From NCBI RefSeq assembly GCF_014672835.1, contig NZ_CP060244.1:1095001-1159000 (forward strand): a stretch of 64,000 nucleotides of DNA, read 5' to 3'. The position numbers and the translations under genes were made by a program. Positions within the stretch are counted from its first letter, which is position 1. Each line of letters starts with the position of its first letter. Below the pieces are notes generated by a model. That model made no database searches. It was given only the letters and a program-made list of their open reading frames with translations, and was not told the origin of the DNA. Shown here one piece after another: positions 44,111 through 54,031 of the stretch. Source of the DNA: Entomobacter blattae (GTDB taxonomy: Bacteria > Pseudomonadota > Alphaproteobacteria > Acetobacterales > Acetobacteraceae).

Positions 44111-44284
44111 CGGTGGGGATAGGCCATTTGAGGTTTGCTCTTTACGGGTTGGTTTGTGGTCGGTTGGGTGTTCGCTCCTCAGTGGGGTCCTAGAGTCTAA
44201 AGGCCTAAGGGGGCAGCGGTCCCGCGCAGCCTGCCTTTTGGCCCTTTTTTAGAGTCTGTAGGCCTTGGGGTGTAGCCCATCAAT

Positions 44285-44395
44285 AGCCCGTAGCCTTAGG
44301 TGCCCGGCCTTAGATGTTACCTTAGGTGCCAGCCTTAGCGCCCAACTTTAGGTGCCCGGCTTTAGGTGCCCGGCTTTAGGTGTTAGGGCTGTGCT
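44285..44395. repeat. Degenerate tandem repeats (TTTAGGTGCCCGGC)
   Basis: A 14-17 bp unit CTTTAGGTGCCCGG recurs six to seven times; the last three are nearly identical. It lies in the 5' gap of the 446-aa gene. Confidence 0.8.
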
Positions 44396-44526
44396 TCATG
44401 GGGCATCTTCGGTCTTAGGCTTATTGGCAACCGCCTGATGAAAACGCTATGGTGGAATTCCCTTTTGGGTTCTTTTTCAGCCGATCTTTTGGCAGGTTTA
44501 GACACTCGACAGATTAAGGAGGAACT

Positions 44527-45867
44527 ATGGGGGCAGGGTACATGGGGGTAGGGCATAGGGGCAAACCCGCAGGGCAAGCGGGAAAAGACGAGGGAAAGAC
44601 AGTTTCCTCTTCTGAGGGAGGGATATTCCCAGATCATTCACCACAGGTTTTCTCGCAAGAGGGTCCAAATGAGAATCCAGAAAAGGGCCCAGAAAAGAGT
44701 TCAGAAAAGGGCTCTGCTGAGTCTCCTCTTTTTCCTAAGCCCGAAGCAATCCAACAGGGGCCAGAACAGGGGCCAGAACAGGGGTCAGAAGAGGCGCCAG
44801 CACAGGGGCTAGAACAGGTAACAGAACGGGGTCTAGAACAGGCGCCAGCACGCATTTCGAGCTCTTCACCAGAGCACGCTGCGTTGTTGCCTCTAGGGAG
44901 CTCAGATGCACCATTGGAGGCGGATTCTTCCCCGGTCTTACCCGCAGGGGGCTTGCCCGCGGGCCAGAGTGTCGTTCCAGATTTGAGAGCTTCTTCATCA
45001 GGGAAAGTTGCATTCCCCTTGGAGGAGGCAGGTTCTCATCCTTCAGCACAGGGGGGTGATGTATTCTCCGAGAAAGATGTCTCCTCCGAGAAAGCGGAAG
45101 ATGCTTTTGGGGCTGGTGTTTCCCAAGGGGAGGGGCCTGAGCTGGGGGCTTCGCAGGGTGAAGGTTCATCCCAAAGGTTGGATGAGGTTTTGGGGGTGAC
45201 AGTTTCTCAGAATTCCAAGGTTTTCCCAGCTTCTCCTGTTTCTTTGGCCTCAGAGGGGGGGCAGGGGGGTGGTCGGCCACGCTTTGGTGGCGGCGCTGCA
45301 CAAGGAGGGAACCCTTCAGAAGAAGCAGGATCCGTTCGGCAGGGACAAGAGAGTATGAGCCATGATAGTGTGAATCATGACAGTGTGAGCCACGCGTTAA
45401 TATTTTCCCATTCGGGTTCTGGTACAGTATCAGGTTCTGGCGTAGCATCAGGGTTTTACGCAGCAGAAGAGGCGGGTGAAAATGAGGCTTATGCGGGGCT
45501 TACCCCCCCGCCCGATATTTTTGCGGCCACGATTCAGGCCCAGGAGAATAAAGCTGAGGATAAAGCCAAGGAAGAAAGGCTGAAGAAACTGCAAACCTTA
45601 TCATTAGAAGAGGAGGAGGCTTTTGTTTCTGACGAGCCGGGCCCAGTTAAGCCTACCGTCCAGCCAGCATCGCCTCCTCTTGTGGCAGATCCTTATCACG
45701 ACCCTTATTATACGCCGCTCTCCCTTAAGATATTATATGGTTTGGCCGTGGTGATGGTGATAGGGTGTATTGCCCTTGGTGTGGCGCTGTCGGGGAGAAA
45801 AAGCCAAACCCTGCATGAGTGGTTTTGTCCACCGACTGAGGCCCCGGCCGGGTTGTGCCGGAAATAG
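44527..45867 (+). CDS. Unknown C-terminally membrane-anchored protein, 446 aa
   Basis: Not recognised. Residues 1-~330 are low-complexity (Glu/Gln/Gly/Pro/Ser, for example QGPEQGPEQGSEEAPAQG, from 12- to 15-bp DNA repeats). A conserved-looking end follows: AYAGLTPPPDIFAATIQAQE, a charged helix (KAEDKAKEERLKKLQTLSLE), then one membrane helix (LKILYGLAVVMVIGCIALGV) and a short tail with two Cys. The ribosome site AAGGAGG directly precedes the ATG, supporting translation of the whole frame. Function unknown. Confidence 0.75.
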   Translation: MGAGYMGVGHRGKPAGQAGKDEGKTVSSSEGGIFPDHSPQVFSQEGPNENPEKGPEKSSEKGSAESPLFPKPEAIQQGPEQGPEQGSEEAPAQGLEQVTERGLEQAPARISSSSPEHAALLPLGSSDAPLEADSSPVLPAGGLPAGQSVVPDLRASSSGKVAFPLEEAGSHPSAQGGDVFSEKDVSSEKAEDAFGAGVSQGEGPELGASQGEGSSQRLDEVLGVTVSQNSKVFPASPVSLASEGGQGGGRPRFGGGAAQGGNPSEEAGSVRQGQESMSHDSVNHDSVSHALIFSHSGSGTVSGSGVASGFYAAEEAGENEAYAGLTPPPDIFAATIQAQENKAEDKAKEERLKKLQTLSLEEEEAFVSDEPGPVKPTVQPASPPLVADPYHDPYYTPLSLKILYGLAVVMVIGCIALGVALSGRKSQTLHEWFCPPTEAPAGLCRK

Positions 45868-46559
45868 GGGTAACCCCAAACAGAAATCTTGTTGCTTCTC
45901 TTGTTTGTGCCCAATTTGTGTCCAAGAGGGTTAAACGAGATGTTAAAGGAGAGTGTTAAATATTGTTACCAAGGGTGTTAAACAGGGATGTTAAAAAAGG
46001 GTATTCACAAGGGTATTTAATAAGGGCGTTAAAAACGTTTCTTGTCCTCTTTGTCCTGACCTGGGCTGTCAGTTCTTGACGGTCCACTTCCCCCGGATCT
46101 TTTGCGCCCCCAATCGCGAGGAGTGGGCGCTTGACTCTGATATGTTTCTCCCCCCCCCTGCCTGCCGGATGTAATACGACCACTAGCTGTGTGCAAAATG
46201 GCATTGGCACCCAATAAACAAAACGGAGACAGTTTGTTATTCGGAGCAATGGGTCCAAAGCTTGCAAAATGTCTTTGAAGGTTTTTTGTTTTTCCACCTG
46301 TTCGATTATAGTCTGTTCGGTCATAAGGAAAGTTTTTCTTTGTCCGATTCAAAGGCTTTTACGTGCCTTCGGAGAGTATCTGTTTTCTCCTGAAGAGGCT
46401 TGGCTGTCGAAATAGCTATACTCTGAAAAATGAGGCTGTGAAAACTTAGGAGAGAGAATCTGTGTAAGCCGGGTAAGATTGTGCTTTCATGGGGGTTTTT
46501 ATCTCTTCTTCATATTAGAACAACAATTTCCTATCGCTCAGATTTTAATAGGTGATCTA
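45868..46559. other. Gap with GTTAAA-type repeats
   Basis: Behind the 446-aa gene, GTTAAA-containing 12-18 bp units recur at 45928-46035. Minus-strand frames at 46029-46352 look biased but match nothing I recognise. Confidence 0.45.
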
Positions 46560-46695
46560 TTGCGTTCAGAGAGAAAGCAGGGAACCGAAATTGGCAAACA
46601 AGCTAAGATAATTGCCAATTGAAGATGTTTTCTTAATCTCTGGTATAGATGATGGGGACTTGGTTCCCGATGAAGTGATCATCAAGATGCTTTCA
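46560..46695 (+). pseudogene. Fragment of adk (adenylate kinase)
   Basis: Frames read LRSERKQGTEIGKQAKII and, after a shift and a stop, DDGDLVPDEVIIKML. This matches the GTEIGxxAK...GDLVPDEVVI region of adenylate kinase between the P-loop and the AMP-binding helix. P-loop and lid are missing. Not functional. Confidence 0.72.
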
Positions 46696-47617
46696 AACGT
46701 TTAGGAGGTAAAAACCAGAAAAAATTCTTTAGGCACAACCAGAAATTCGAAAATTGTGGGGTTCCCGTTCGCGAAGAGGCCTGTGCCATAACTCCCCCAA
46801 TTCAACTTCTCCAGCTCAATCTCCCATGTCCAAATCGTGGAGGTTTTGCCCAAGTCATGGAGTTTCAAGGATATGGGGGGTTATTAAGGATCGTTTTAAG
46901 ACGTACTCCCTTTTAAGACGTCATTCCCTTTAAGACATAGGTAGATCACCACGTTGATAGGTCGGGTGTGAAAACGCAGTAATGTGTGAAGCTAACCGGC
47001 TCCAAGTAAAAATGTCAAGCAGCCTTTGGATGAGGGCAGCTTTATTATTCCCCTCCATGTAATAACCTCCATGCAAGAACAAGCCTTACGGTGTTATGCC
47101 GGTAGCCGATATGTCATGTCCTCTGATACGCCGAGAAATAGAATACGCTGAGAAATGGCGGAATCAGATCCCTTGATGATGCTCTTCAGTATGTACCTAC
47201 TCAGCGTAAAGATATTTTAGACACCTCCTCCCCCTTTAAGAGGCACAGGCCCACTTTAGGGAAGATTTTGCGGGCTTTGTAAGAGGGAAAGCTTATGGGA
47301 AAAGACCAAAGCTCCCTTTACACGCTGTAAGGAGAGATGCACAATTCTTTGATGAGATGAAAGGCAAAACCAGGGTATATTTGAGAAAGAACCTTAATCG
47401 TTGGTTGCAATAATTCCGTTAAAGCGACAGCGCTTTCAAGCTCATACCAGGCATTTTTACGCACGCAATTTGCGAGTCTGGTATGAATGGAAAATTTAAG
47501 AAAACTTTCAAGCTCGGGGTGGTATAAAGTTCGTACAGATGAGGTTGGATATAAACGCCCCCCCTTAAACCCAACAGGTTGAATAATCCCATGATGAGAT
47601 GGGGGTGAGGAATACTC
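46696..47617. other. Gap without recognisable gene
   Basis: About 0.9 kb. Several frames are interrupted at short intervals. A scrap reading LDDALQYVPTQRKDI near 47175 could be another gene fragment, source unknown. Confidence 0.4.
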
Positions 47618-49165
47618 CTAACGAGAGGGTCTTACGGTTTGCGTAAGGCTTGCGGCCAGCTGGCGGGCTATGCGGCGATAAGCCTGGCCGGCTGGGGAAT
47701 CCGGGGCCTTGGCAACAAGGGGGGTGCCGGCATCGGCATGGCTGCGGATCTCAACCACCAGGGGGATTTCTCCCAAAAAGGGAACATCCTGTTTTTCGGC
47801 CTCCTGGCGCGCACCGCCATGGCCAAAGAGCTCGCTATTTTCTCCACAATGTGGGCAAGTAAAATAGGCCATATTTTCTATAACCCCTAGAATGGGCACA
47901 TTGGTTTTCTCAAACATACGAATGGCCCGTCGGGCATCAATAAGGGCGATATCTTGCGGGGTGGAAACGATAACGGCTCCCCCCAGCTGAATTTTCTGGG
48001 CCAGGGTGAGCTGGGCATCGCCTGTGCCGGGGGGCATATCGATGACCAGCACATCCAGCGCGCCCCAATTGACATCGCCTAAAAATTGGGTAATAGCCCC
48101 CATCACCATAGGCCCCCGCCAGACCAGGGCTTCATCGGGGTTAACCAGCAGCCCGATCGACATAGCCTTAACCCCCCATGCTTCTATGGGTTGAAGAATG
48201 CCTGCTTTAGCTTCGGGTTTGGTATGAAGCCCTAGCATATGGGCTACCGAAGGGCCGTAAACATCGGCATCCATAAGCCCTGTCTTCAGCCCTTCCATGC
48301 CTAAAGCTACGGCCAGATTAACCGCGGTAGACGATTTGCCAACTCCACCTTTGCCAGAGGCTACCGCAATAACCGTTTTAACATGGGGCAGGAGCGGGCC
48401 TTGAGGTTTGGTGGGGCGGGGGCCATTAAGCCGCATGGGCCTGTGTTCAGCATGGGGCGAAATATGCCGGCTGACAAGCTGGGGCGGAGGGGCAGAAGAG
48501 ATCCCCTGATTTTGGTCCCCTTGATGTTGGGTTTGCGGATTTTGGGGCCCCAAGTTTTGAGTCTCCAGATTTTGAGCTTCCATGTTTTGAACCCCCAGTT
48601 TTTTGGTTCCCATATTTTGGGCTCCTATGTTTTGGCCTTCCTGGCTTTGGACGTTTGGGGGCTGAGCTGAAGGGGCTTGATGGTGAGCAGGCTGTTGGGT
48701 TGGCGTGGCGGGAAAGCCCCCGCCCTGCGGAGGGGTTTGCGGCATATGGCCCCCCAGGCTATGGCTATGACCCTGTATATGACTCTGTGTATGACTCTGG
48801 GGGTTTCCCTTGGGGGCCGTAATGTTTTGAGGGGGCGGGGCTTGGCTTGGTGCAGGGGGAGAGAGGGGGTCTTGGGAGGCGGTGCTGCCTGAGCGGCTTG
48901 CGGTCAGAATCACCTGAACCCGTTCAAGCTCTAGAACCGATTGCATAATATGCTCAATACTGGGAATAAGCCCTTCCAGCATCGGGCCTTGGCGCGCTGT
49001 GCAGCGAAGGACGATGACAGCCTTTTTCCCCTCTATCTTCAGGCTTTCAAAAAGTGGGCTTTGGGGGAGGGACTTCTTGCTGAACGGGTCTATAAACCCT
49101 TGCAGAAGGGTGAGGCCAGTGGCGTGAAGAGGGTTGGGTGCGGTGGGGTCAGGCATATCGGGCAT
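47618..49165 (-). CDS. mrp: Mrp/ApbC-family Fe-S cluster carrier ATPase with low-complexity linker, 515 aa
   Basis: P-loop NTPase that carries and transfers 4Fe-4S clusters in the cytosol. Residues 1-~85 are the MIP18/DUF59-type domain, and residues ~262-515 the ATPase: VASGKGGVGKSSTAVNLAVA (deviant Walker A), DADVYGPSVAHMLG, DMPPGTGDAQLTL, and the cluster-binding CPHC in NMAYFTCPHCGENSELFG. Between them ~165 residues are Gln/Pro/Asn-rich and repetitive (NMEAQNLETQNLGPQN), far longer than usual linkers; normal Mrp has ~350-380 aa. Single gene. Confidence 0.92.
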   Translation of the reverse strand: MPDMPDPTAPNPLHATGLTLLQGFIDPFSKKSLPQSPLFESLKIEGKKAVIVLRCTARQGPMLEGLIPSIEHIMQSVLELERVQVILTASRSGSTASQDPLSPPAPSQAPPPQNITAPKGNPQSHTQSHIQGHSHSLGGHMPQTPPQGGGFPATPTQQPAHHQAPSAQPPNVQSQEGQNIGAQNMGTKKLGVQNMEAQNLETQNLGPQNPQTQHQGDQNQGISSAPPPQLVSRHISPHAEHRPMRLNGPRPTKPQGPLLPHVKTVIAVASGKGGVGKSSTAVNLAVALGMEGLKTGLMDADVYGPSVAHMLGLHTKPEAKAGILQPIEAWGVKAMSIGLLVNPDEALVWRGPMVMGAITQFLGDVNWGALDVLVIDMPPGTGDAQLTLAQKIQLGGAVIVSTPQDIALIDARRAIRMFEKTNVPILGVIENMAYFTCPHCGENSELFGHGGARQEAEKQDVPFLGEIPLVVEIRSHADAGTPLVAKAPDSPAGQAYRRIARQLAASLTQTVRPSR

Positions 49166-49780
49166 GAGGGGAAGGGTTCACTTTATTCTGGTTGTTCTCG
49201 CGTATCAAAAATCTGTTCTCTTAGAAAATCTGTCTCTCAGAAAACTCGTATTCAGACTGTACCATAAACCAGACTGTACCATAAAAGGGGGAATATACGA
49301 AAGCAAAAGAGGGGAATATACGAAAGCTGAATATGGATTACAGTTTAGCGATTACGGTTTAGTGTTTTGTTTTTGATAAGGGAAGGTAAGAAGGGGCAGG
49401 GATGCCACAAAGCCTTTCCAAAGGGGTTTTTCTGGTGCCACAGCTATTTTTCGTGAAGGGTGCGTATCCATAGCGCCTGTTCAGGATGTCGGTAGTAAGG
49501 ATATCGACAGCAAGGATGTCGGTAGACATGGTGTTGGTAGAATGGATCGAATGGGATTGAAGAGATCTGGGGGAAAGGAGCACCGCCAAAACCGTACAGC
49601 CCAAAGCCATACTCCCAAAGATAGGGCCCAAAAACAGGAACAGAGACACAATGCCTCTAAGAGGTCATGCCTAAAGAAACAATGCCGCGAAATAACGCTC
49701 TGAGGAATAGAGACCAGAGACAAAGGTGCAGAGACAAAGGCCCCGAGCAAAATATTGGTAGAAGGTTTGTGGTGCGGGGT
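49166..49780. other. Gap with short repeats
   Basis: Contains duplicated ACTGTACCATAAA words (49257-49282), GGGGAATATACGAAAG (49289-49328) and GGATGTCGGTAG units (49486-49532). No gene. Confidence 0.5.
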
Positions 49781-50382
49781 ACTCATTTACCCGCCAGCAC
49801 TTCTTCCAAAATTACCCTTATCCTTGATGCAGGGATTGCCTTTGGCTCTGGTGAGCACGGCTCCACCCGCGGTTGCCTTCGTGCATTAGAAAGTATAGCC
49901 TGGCGCAAACCTCAACGGATTATTTTGCAAAGAGCAAGGTTGAACCAAAGTCTAGACTTACAGAATTTCGTATTTCTAAAGATGCTGTTATTTCCGTGGG
50001 AGAAACCCTGACCGCTGCATATTTTGTTATTGGTCAGCGAGTTGATGTAACGGGAACAAGTGAGGGAAAAGGCTTTGCTGGAGCGGTAAAAAGATGGAAC
50101 TTTAGGGGGTTGGAAGCGACTCATAGTGTTTCCATAGATATGGGGTGTGGTTCTGTCATATTGGCAATGGTTGTCAGCGCACTTTTAAAAAAGCCTGTTA
50201 TTGGGGTAGATATTGAGCCGTGGTCTGTGCGTGTTGCCAATACCAATGCCCAAATGAACCATCTAGGCCAACAAGTTAAGTTCTTTTTTGCAATGGGTGG
50301 AATACCCCCAGCTGACCTCCTATAAACCTTTTGATCTCGTTTTCGCCAACATCCTGGCCCGCCCCTGAAGAGGCCAGAGAAG
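49781..50382 (+). pseudogene. prmA (ribosomal protein L11 methyltransferase) remnant split by an rplC fragment
   Basis: Before the insert the frame reads [20 protein letters not shown] plus [13 protein letters not shown], the PrmA segment before the SAM site. After it comes [40 protein letters not shown], and, in another frame, FDLVFANILARP, all PrmA in the right order. In real PrmA, ILDMG follows directly on RRI. The N-terminal domain is missing, so this is non-functional. Confidence 0.85.
49921..50136 (+). pseudogene. Internal fragment of rplC (ribosomal protein L3) inside the prmA remnant
   Basis: One open frame reads [60 protein letters not shown] and ATHSVS, an uninterrupted middle part of L3. 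It joins the second prmA part in frame (VSI followed by DMGCG) but the first part out of frame. No internal stop, so the copy may be young. Confidence 0.88.
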
Positions 50383-50611
50383 AAGGGGTTCGAGAAGAAG
50401 AGGCCAATAATAAATGGGATGAAGCGTTGACAATTCTGGCTGGCATACAGGGGTTGAGGGGGAGAGGGATGATATTATATGGGTTTATAACCGCGTTTGG
50501 GGTCTGTATGGGGCTGTTCGGAGGTGGTTTTCAGGCTTGCTCTGGGGGGAATGGTCGTGTATTTCCGTTATGAATTGAGTATTCTATGGCCAATTACGGA
50601 AGGGTTATGCT
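50383..50611. other. Short gap before the OpgC gene
   Basis: Continuation of the prmA remnant, too decayed to read. The opgC promoter would lie here or upstream. Confidence 0.35.
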
Positions 50612-52798
50612 GTGCCTGCTCCTAATGGAAACACCCCAGAAAACAAGCTGGGCAGCCAGAGCGCTACTCCAGAGTCAGCCCCTAAACCAATGGGGGGGCC
50701 AATAGAGGGGAGCGTGCCCTTTTCAGAATTACCTCCCCCATCAGATCCTTCCTCAGACCCCTCCTCATTCCCCTCTTCTTCTACGAGTTTTGCTAACGCC
50801 ACGGTTTCTTCTCATGAAGGGCGTGTCTCCATAATGTTGCCGCCCGGGGTGGCGGCAGAAGCGGAATCTTCGAAAGAAGAAGGCACCGCTAAAATTGTAC
50901 ACCCTAACGCCTTCCCTCCAAAAACAGAGCTCCAAGAGACAACAACGCAAGGAATGGGATCACAAGAAACAGGGTCACAAGAAATCGGGACACAAGGAAT
51001 TGGGTTACGAGGAATGGGATCACAAGGAATAGAGGCAGCAGAGATAACGACGCGAGAACCAGGGGTGCAGGAAACGCCCGCTCAGGAAACCTTATCCCCA
51101 AAAACAGCCTCTCAAGAATCCTCCCATCAAGAAACGTTCTCCCAGGAAAGAGAACCTCAGGGAATAGGCGTTCCGCAAACAGAAGCCCAAAAAGCGGGAG
51201 CCCCACAAATAGGAATTCAACAAACTGGCATTCAACAAACAGCAGCCCAAGGAATGGGAGGTCAGGAAACAGTAGCCCATGAAATAACGACTCAGAAAAT
51301 AACAACCCGTGAAATAACAACTCAGGAAACAGAAGGCCAGGAAAAGGGGTTTTCGGCATTATCAGAACCTCCAGGGCTCGTTCACTCTTCTGTACAAGGG
51401 ACTTCTCCCTTGTCCCAAGGCATCACCCAGAACCCTACTCAAGGATCCTCCAAAAGTGAGGCTTCAAAGGCAGACCAGGGGGCAAATTCCAGTGTTCCTC
51501 AAGGATCGGCGCAGGAAACACCTCACAGCCAGAAAACATCCCAGAGCCAGGAAATACCCCATAGCTCTGCCCAAACGGGTTTTTCTTCTGCTCTTCCATC
51601 AGGGCGGGAGCCTGCCTCTCCAGGGGGGGGCACACCCCCTCAAGCGGGCTCAGCCCCTCAAAAAGAGCGCTCACCTCGTGATCATAGGGTGGATGCCCTG
51701 AGAGGGGTGGCCCTAACCATGATGTTTGTTGACCATATTCCCCAAAATCTGTTGAGCAAATTTACCATGCGCAATGTGGGGTTTGCAGATGCGGCAGAAA
51801 TTTTTGTGATTCTGGCGGGCTTTGCCTCATGGTTGGCTTATGGGCGGGGTATTATCAGGCAAGGGTGGCCTCAGATATTGCTGCGCTTGTTGCGCCGCTG
51901 TGTGACCCTTTATATTTATCAGCTCTGTATGGCTGTTGGCAGTATTGTGATTATTTTGCTCTGGCGGCGTTTTACACCCGTGCCGGTGGATTTTCTTGAG
52001 CCGGAGCTTGCCTATAATTTTTGGTCGTGGTGGCGGCTGGTGTTGTTGGAGGCCTTGCCAAGTAACTTGAATATTTTGCCGCTCTATATTGTGCTATTGG
52101 CTCTTTTCCCCCTTATTTTTCTGGGGATTCAATGGAATGTTGGCGCCACTTTGGCCATTAGTGGAGCTATTTGGCTTTATGCCAACATTAACCCTGCTTT
52201 TAATTTTACAAACTGGCTCGACCCCGATGGCTGGTATTTTGACCCCGTAGCCTGGCAGTTCCTATTTGTGCTGGGGGTGGTTTCAGCCTGGTATACCACC
52301 CCTCGTGGGGGGAGCTTTCCACGGCGGCATTGGCTGGTGGTGCTGTGCTGGGGGTATCTGGTTTTCTCGCTCTTGCAGGTTTTCCCCTGGCAAAATTGGG
52401 GCTTGGGCGATATGCGGCTTCTCACCGACTTGGCTTCTCCTTCTAAAACTGTGCTGGCGCCTTTTAGGCTTTTGGACGTGTTAGCCATTTTTTATTTGGT
52501 GCAGAGCTCGCAATGGGCCAGTAGACTTTCTGAAAGTCGGGCTGGGCAAATTCTAGCCTTGTATGGCCGTCATTCGCTTGAGGTATTCTCAGCTGGTACT
52601 ATTCTTGATCTGCTGGGCCGGCTGTTGTTTGTCACCTTCGATGATGGCTGGGTCCTTCAGATTGGGGTTAACGTGGTTGGTTTGGGGCTTTTATATGGCC
52701 TGGCCAAGATATTGGATGGCTACCGTAAAAAACAAAAAGAACAGCTTAAGGCTAAAACGGCAGAAAGGGCAGCCTCAAAGGCAGCCTCTTCTTCCTAG
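50612..52798 (+). CDS. opgC: OpgC-family membrane protein with ~350-residue low-complexity N-terminus, 728 aa
   Basis: Residues ~355-710 form the OpgC domain, an inner-membrane acyltransferase-like protein of about ten helices that succinylates periplasmic glucans or related polymers: HRVDALRGVALTMMFVDHIP, GFADAAEIFVILAGFASWLA, NILPLYIVLLALFPLIFLGI, and GRHSLEVFSAGTILDLLGRL. The first ~350 residues are Gln/Glu/Thr/Ser-rich, made of 9-12-residue degenerate repeats (for example TGSQEIGTQGIGLRGMGSQG), and would lie on the cytosolic side. The GTG start is uncertain; a start close to residue 350 is possible but no strong site is seen. Confidence 0.85.
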   Translation: MPAPNGNTPENKLGSQSATPESAPKPMGGPIEGSVPFSELPPPSDPSSDPSSFPSSSTSFANATVSSHEGRVSIMLPPGVAAEAESSKEEGTAKIVHPNAFPPKTELQETTTQGMGSQETGSQEIGTQGIGLRGMGSQGIEAAEITTREPGVQETPAQETLSPKTASQESSHQETFSQEREPQGIGVPQTEAQKAGAPQIGIQQTGIQQTAAQGMGGQETVAHEITTQKITTREITTQETEGQEKGFSALSEPPGLVHSSVQGTSPLSQGITQNPTQGSSKSEASKADQGANSSVPQGSAQETPHSQKTSQSQEIPHSSAQTGFSSALPSGREPASPGGGTPPQAGSAPQKERSPRDHRVDALRGVALTMMFVDHIPQNLLSKFTMRNVGFADAAEIFVILAGFASWLAYGRGIIRQGWPQILLRLLRRCVTLYIYQLCMAVGSIVIILLWRRFTPVPVDFLEPELAYNFWSWWRLVLLEALPSNLNILPLYIVLLALFPLIFLGIQWNVGATLAISGAIWLYANINPAFNFTNWLDPDGWYFDPVAWQFLFVLGVVSAWYTTPRGGSFPRRHWLVVLCWGYLVFSLLQVFPWQNWGLGDMRLLTDLASPSKTVLAPFRLLDVLAIFYLVQSSQWASRLSESRAGQILALYGRHSLEVFSAGTILDLLGRLLFVTFDDGWVLQIGVNVVGLGLLYGLAKILDGYRKKQKEQLKAKTAERAASKAASSS

Positions 52799-52999
52799 AA
52801 GTTCTTCTTAGAGGTTCTTTCTGGCCGTTCTTCCTGGCAGGCTTTTTTATCCCTCTTTCACGGTTTTTTATCTTTCGTCTGCTGTTCTTTTGCTGGTGAT
52901 GTTCTTCTCCTGTTATGGACAAGCATTTGTTATGGGCAAGCATTTCGTAGGGGGTTTCTCCTTCGTGGGGGGAGAGTTTTTGGCTTTAATTGCCCATCC
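52799..52999. other. Short gap after opgC
   Basis: T/C-rich with repeated TTCTT words. No gene and no clear hairpin terminator. Confidence 0.4.
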
Positions 53000-53192
53000 T
53001 TATACTGGAATAAGACCAATAGGAGCATCCTCGGGCCTGCAACAGCTGGCATAGAGCGCTTACCTATGTTCACCGTCAATTCCATACCCAAGGTTGCGCC
53101 TTTATCCAAGGTGCAAATAACCAAATCTGGGTTCATAACTTCGATATCATGACCTGCCTGGATCTGAGAGGCCTTAACTTCCCCCGGGCCTA
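53000..53192 (-). pseudogene. Fragment of rpoA (RNA polymerase alpha subunit)
   Basis: Minus strand gives [40 protein letters not shown] and NIGK, then after degradation and a shift [11 protein letters not shown] and a stop. This is the N-terminal domain of RpoA. An essential gene, so the intact copy must be elsewhere. Confidence 0.88.
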
Positions 53193-53269
53193 CTGCTGTT
53201 TCTGGTTTGTCCCTACAATTTTGGCTTTTTCTCCTACGGGCCCCCATTGTGGTGGCGGGCCCAGAGTTT

Positions 53270-53372
53270 GGGAGAAGTTTGTTTGGGAGAAGCCTGTTTG
53301 GGATAGGAGCGAAGTTTTAATGGGAGGCAGGTTTTATAGGAGCCCGTTTTGGACAGGAGCGAAGTTTTAATG
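53270..53372. repeat. Imperfect direct repeats
   Basis: GTTTGGGAGAAG occurs in adjacent copies, and a ~47-bp unit containing AGGAGCGAAGTTTTAATG is duplicated (53305 and 53352). Confidence 0.7.
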
Positions 53373-53445
53373 AGAATCAGGTTTTTATAGAAAAAAGTCC
53401 CAGGAGGGGAGAAATGCCAGATCAGAAAAGCCAAGAGAACGTTTC

Positions 53446-53535
53446 AAAACCAATTTCTTCTATAGAGTCAATCGTTGCTCCCAGAACCATGATTTCGGCG
53501 ATCGCCGGAGTAGCAGCCTTGAATTTATGAGGACG
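53446..53535 (-). pseudogene. Fragment of sufS-type cysteine desulfurase
   Basis: Minus strand reads PHKFKAATPAIAEIMVLGAT plus IDSIEEIGFE, which fits the P.RFEAGTPAIAEAIGLGAA region of SufS. Only about 30 codons remain. Confidence 0.65.
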
Positions 53536-54031
53536 ATCTGCCCAAGAGGACTATTTGCCCAAGTCATGTATTCAAAACTCACAGAAAAAATTATGTCCTC
53601 TTCCCCCATAAAAGTGGGAAGCTTTTAGAATGATCAGGCTCATGAAACGAGCAGGAGAAGACAAACCAACAGAGCCTCTTAAATAGCACGGCTCACCAAA
53701 GCCCCTCAAGAGGAGGAATGGTTCAAGAGGGGGGAGAATAAGGTTGGTAGAGTGAAAAAAGCACATCATAGCTTGAATGGCTCGAGAGAGAGGAGAATAA
53801 GGGTACAACGCGTCCGCTCAACTAAGAGCCTAGTTAAGAGCCCAGTTAAGAGTTCAGTGAAGAGCTATAGCGAAAGGGGCCTTTCGGTTTCTGCGGGTTT
53901 GAGGGAGTGTGTCTTTTAAGCATTGGGTGTGATAAAAATATTTATTTCATTCTAGAAGCTTTTGATCTGTGGTAGGATAAAACCTATTTTCTCCAGAGCC
54001 GTTACGGTTTTTAATTCTATAAAGGGTTGGC
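53536..54031. other. Gap upstream of the HtrA gene
   Basis: Contains AAGAGCCTAGTTAAGAGCCC repeats (53822-53865) and a more AT-rich part at 53930-54000 that may hold the htrA promoter. No gene recognised. Confidence 0.45.

Noticed and set aside
44527-45540. Possible contingency (phase-variable) repeats in the 446-aa gene
   Set aside because: The units are degenerate and multiples of three, so they cannot switch the frame; only length variation is plausible.
49781-50382. A novel functional L3-PrmA fusion protein
   Set aside because: The first junction is out of frame, the PrmA N-terminal domain is missing, and a stop follows shortly after FANILARP; a pseudogene explains it better.
50904-51359. 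151-aa minus-strand Leu/Phe-rich frame
   Set aside because: Opposite-strand reading of the repetitive N-terminus of the OpgC gene.
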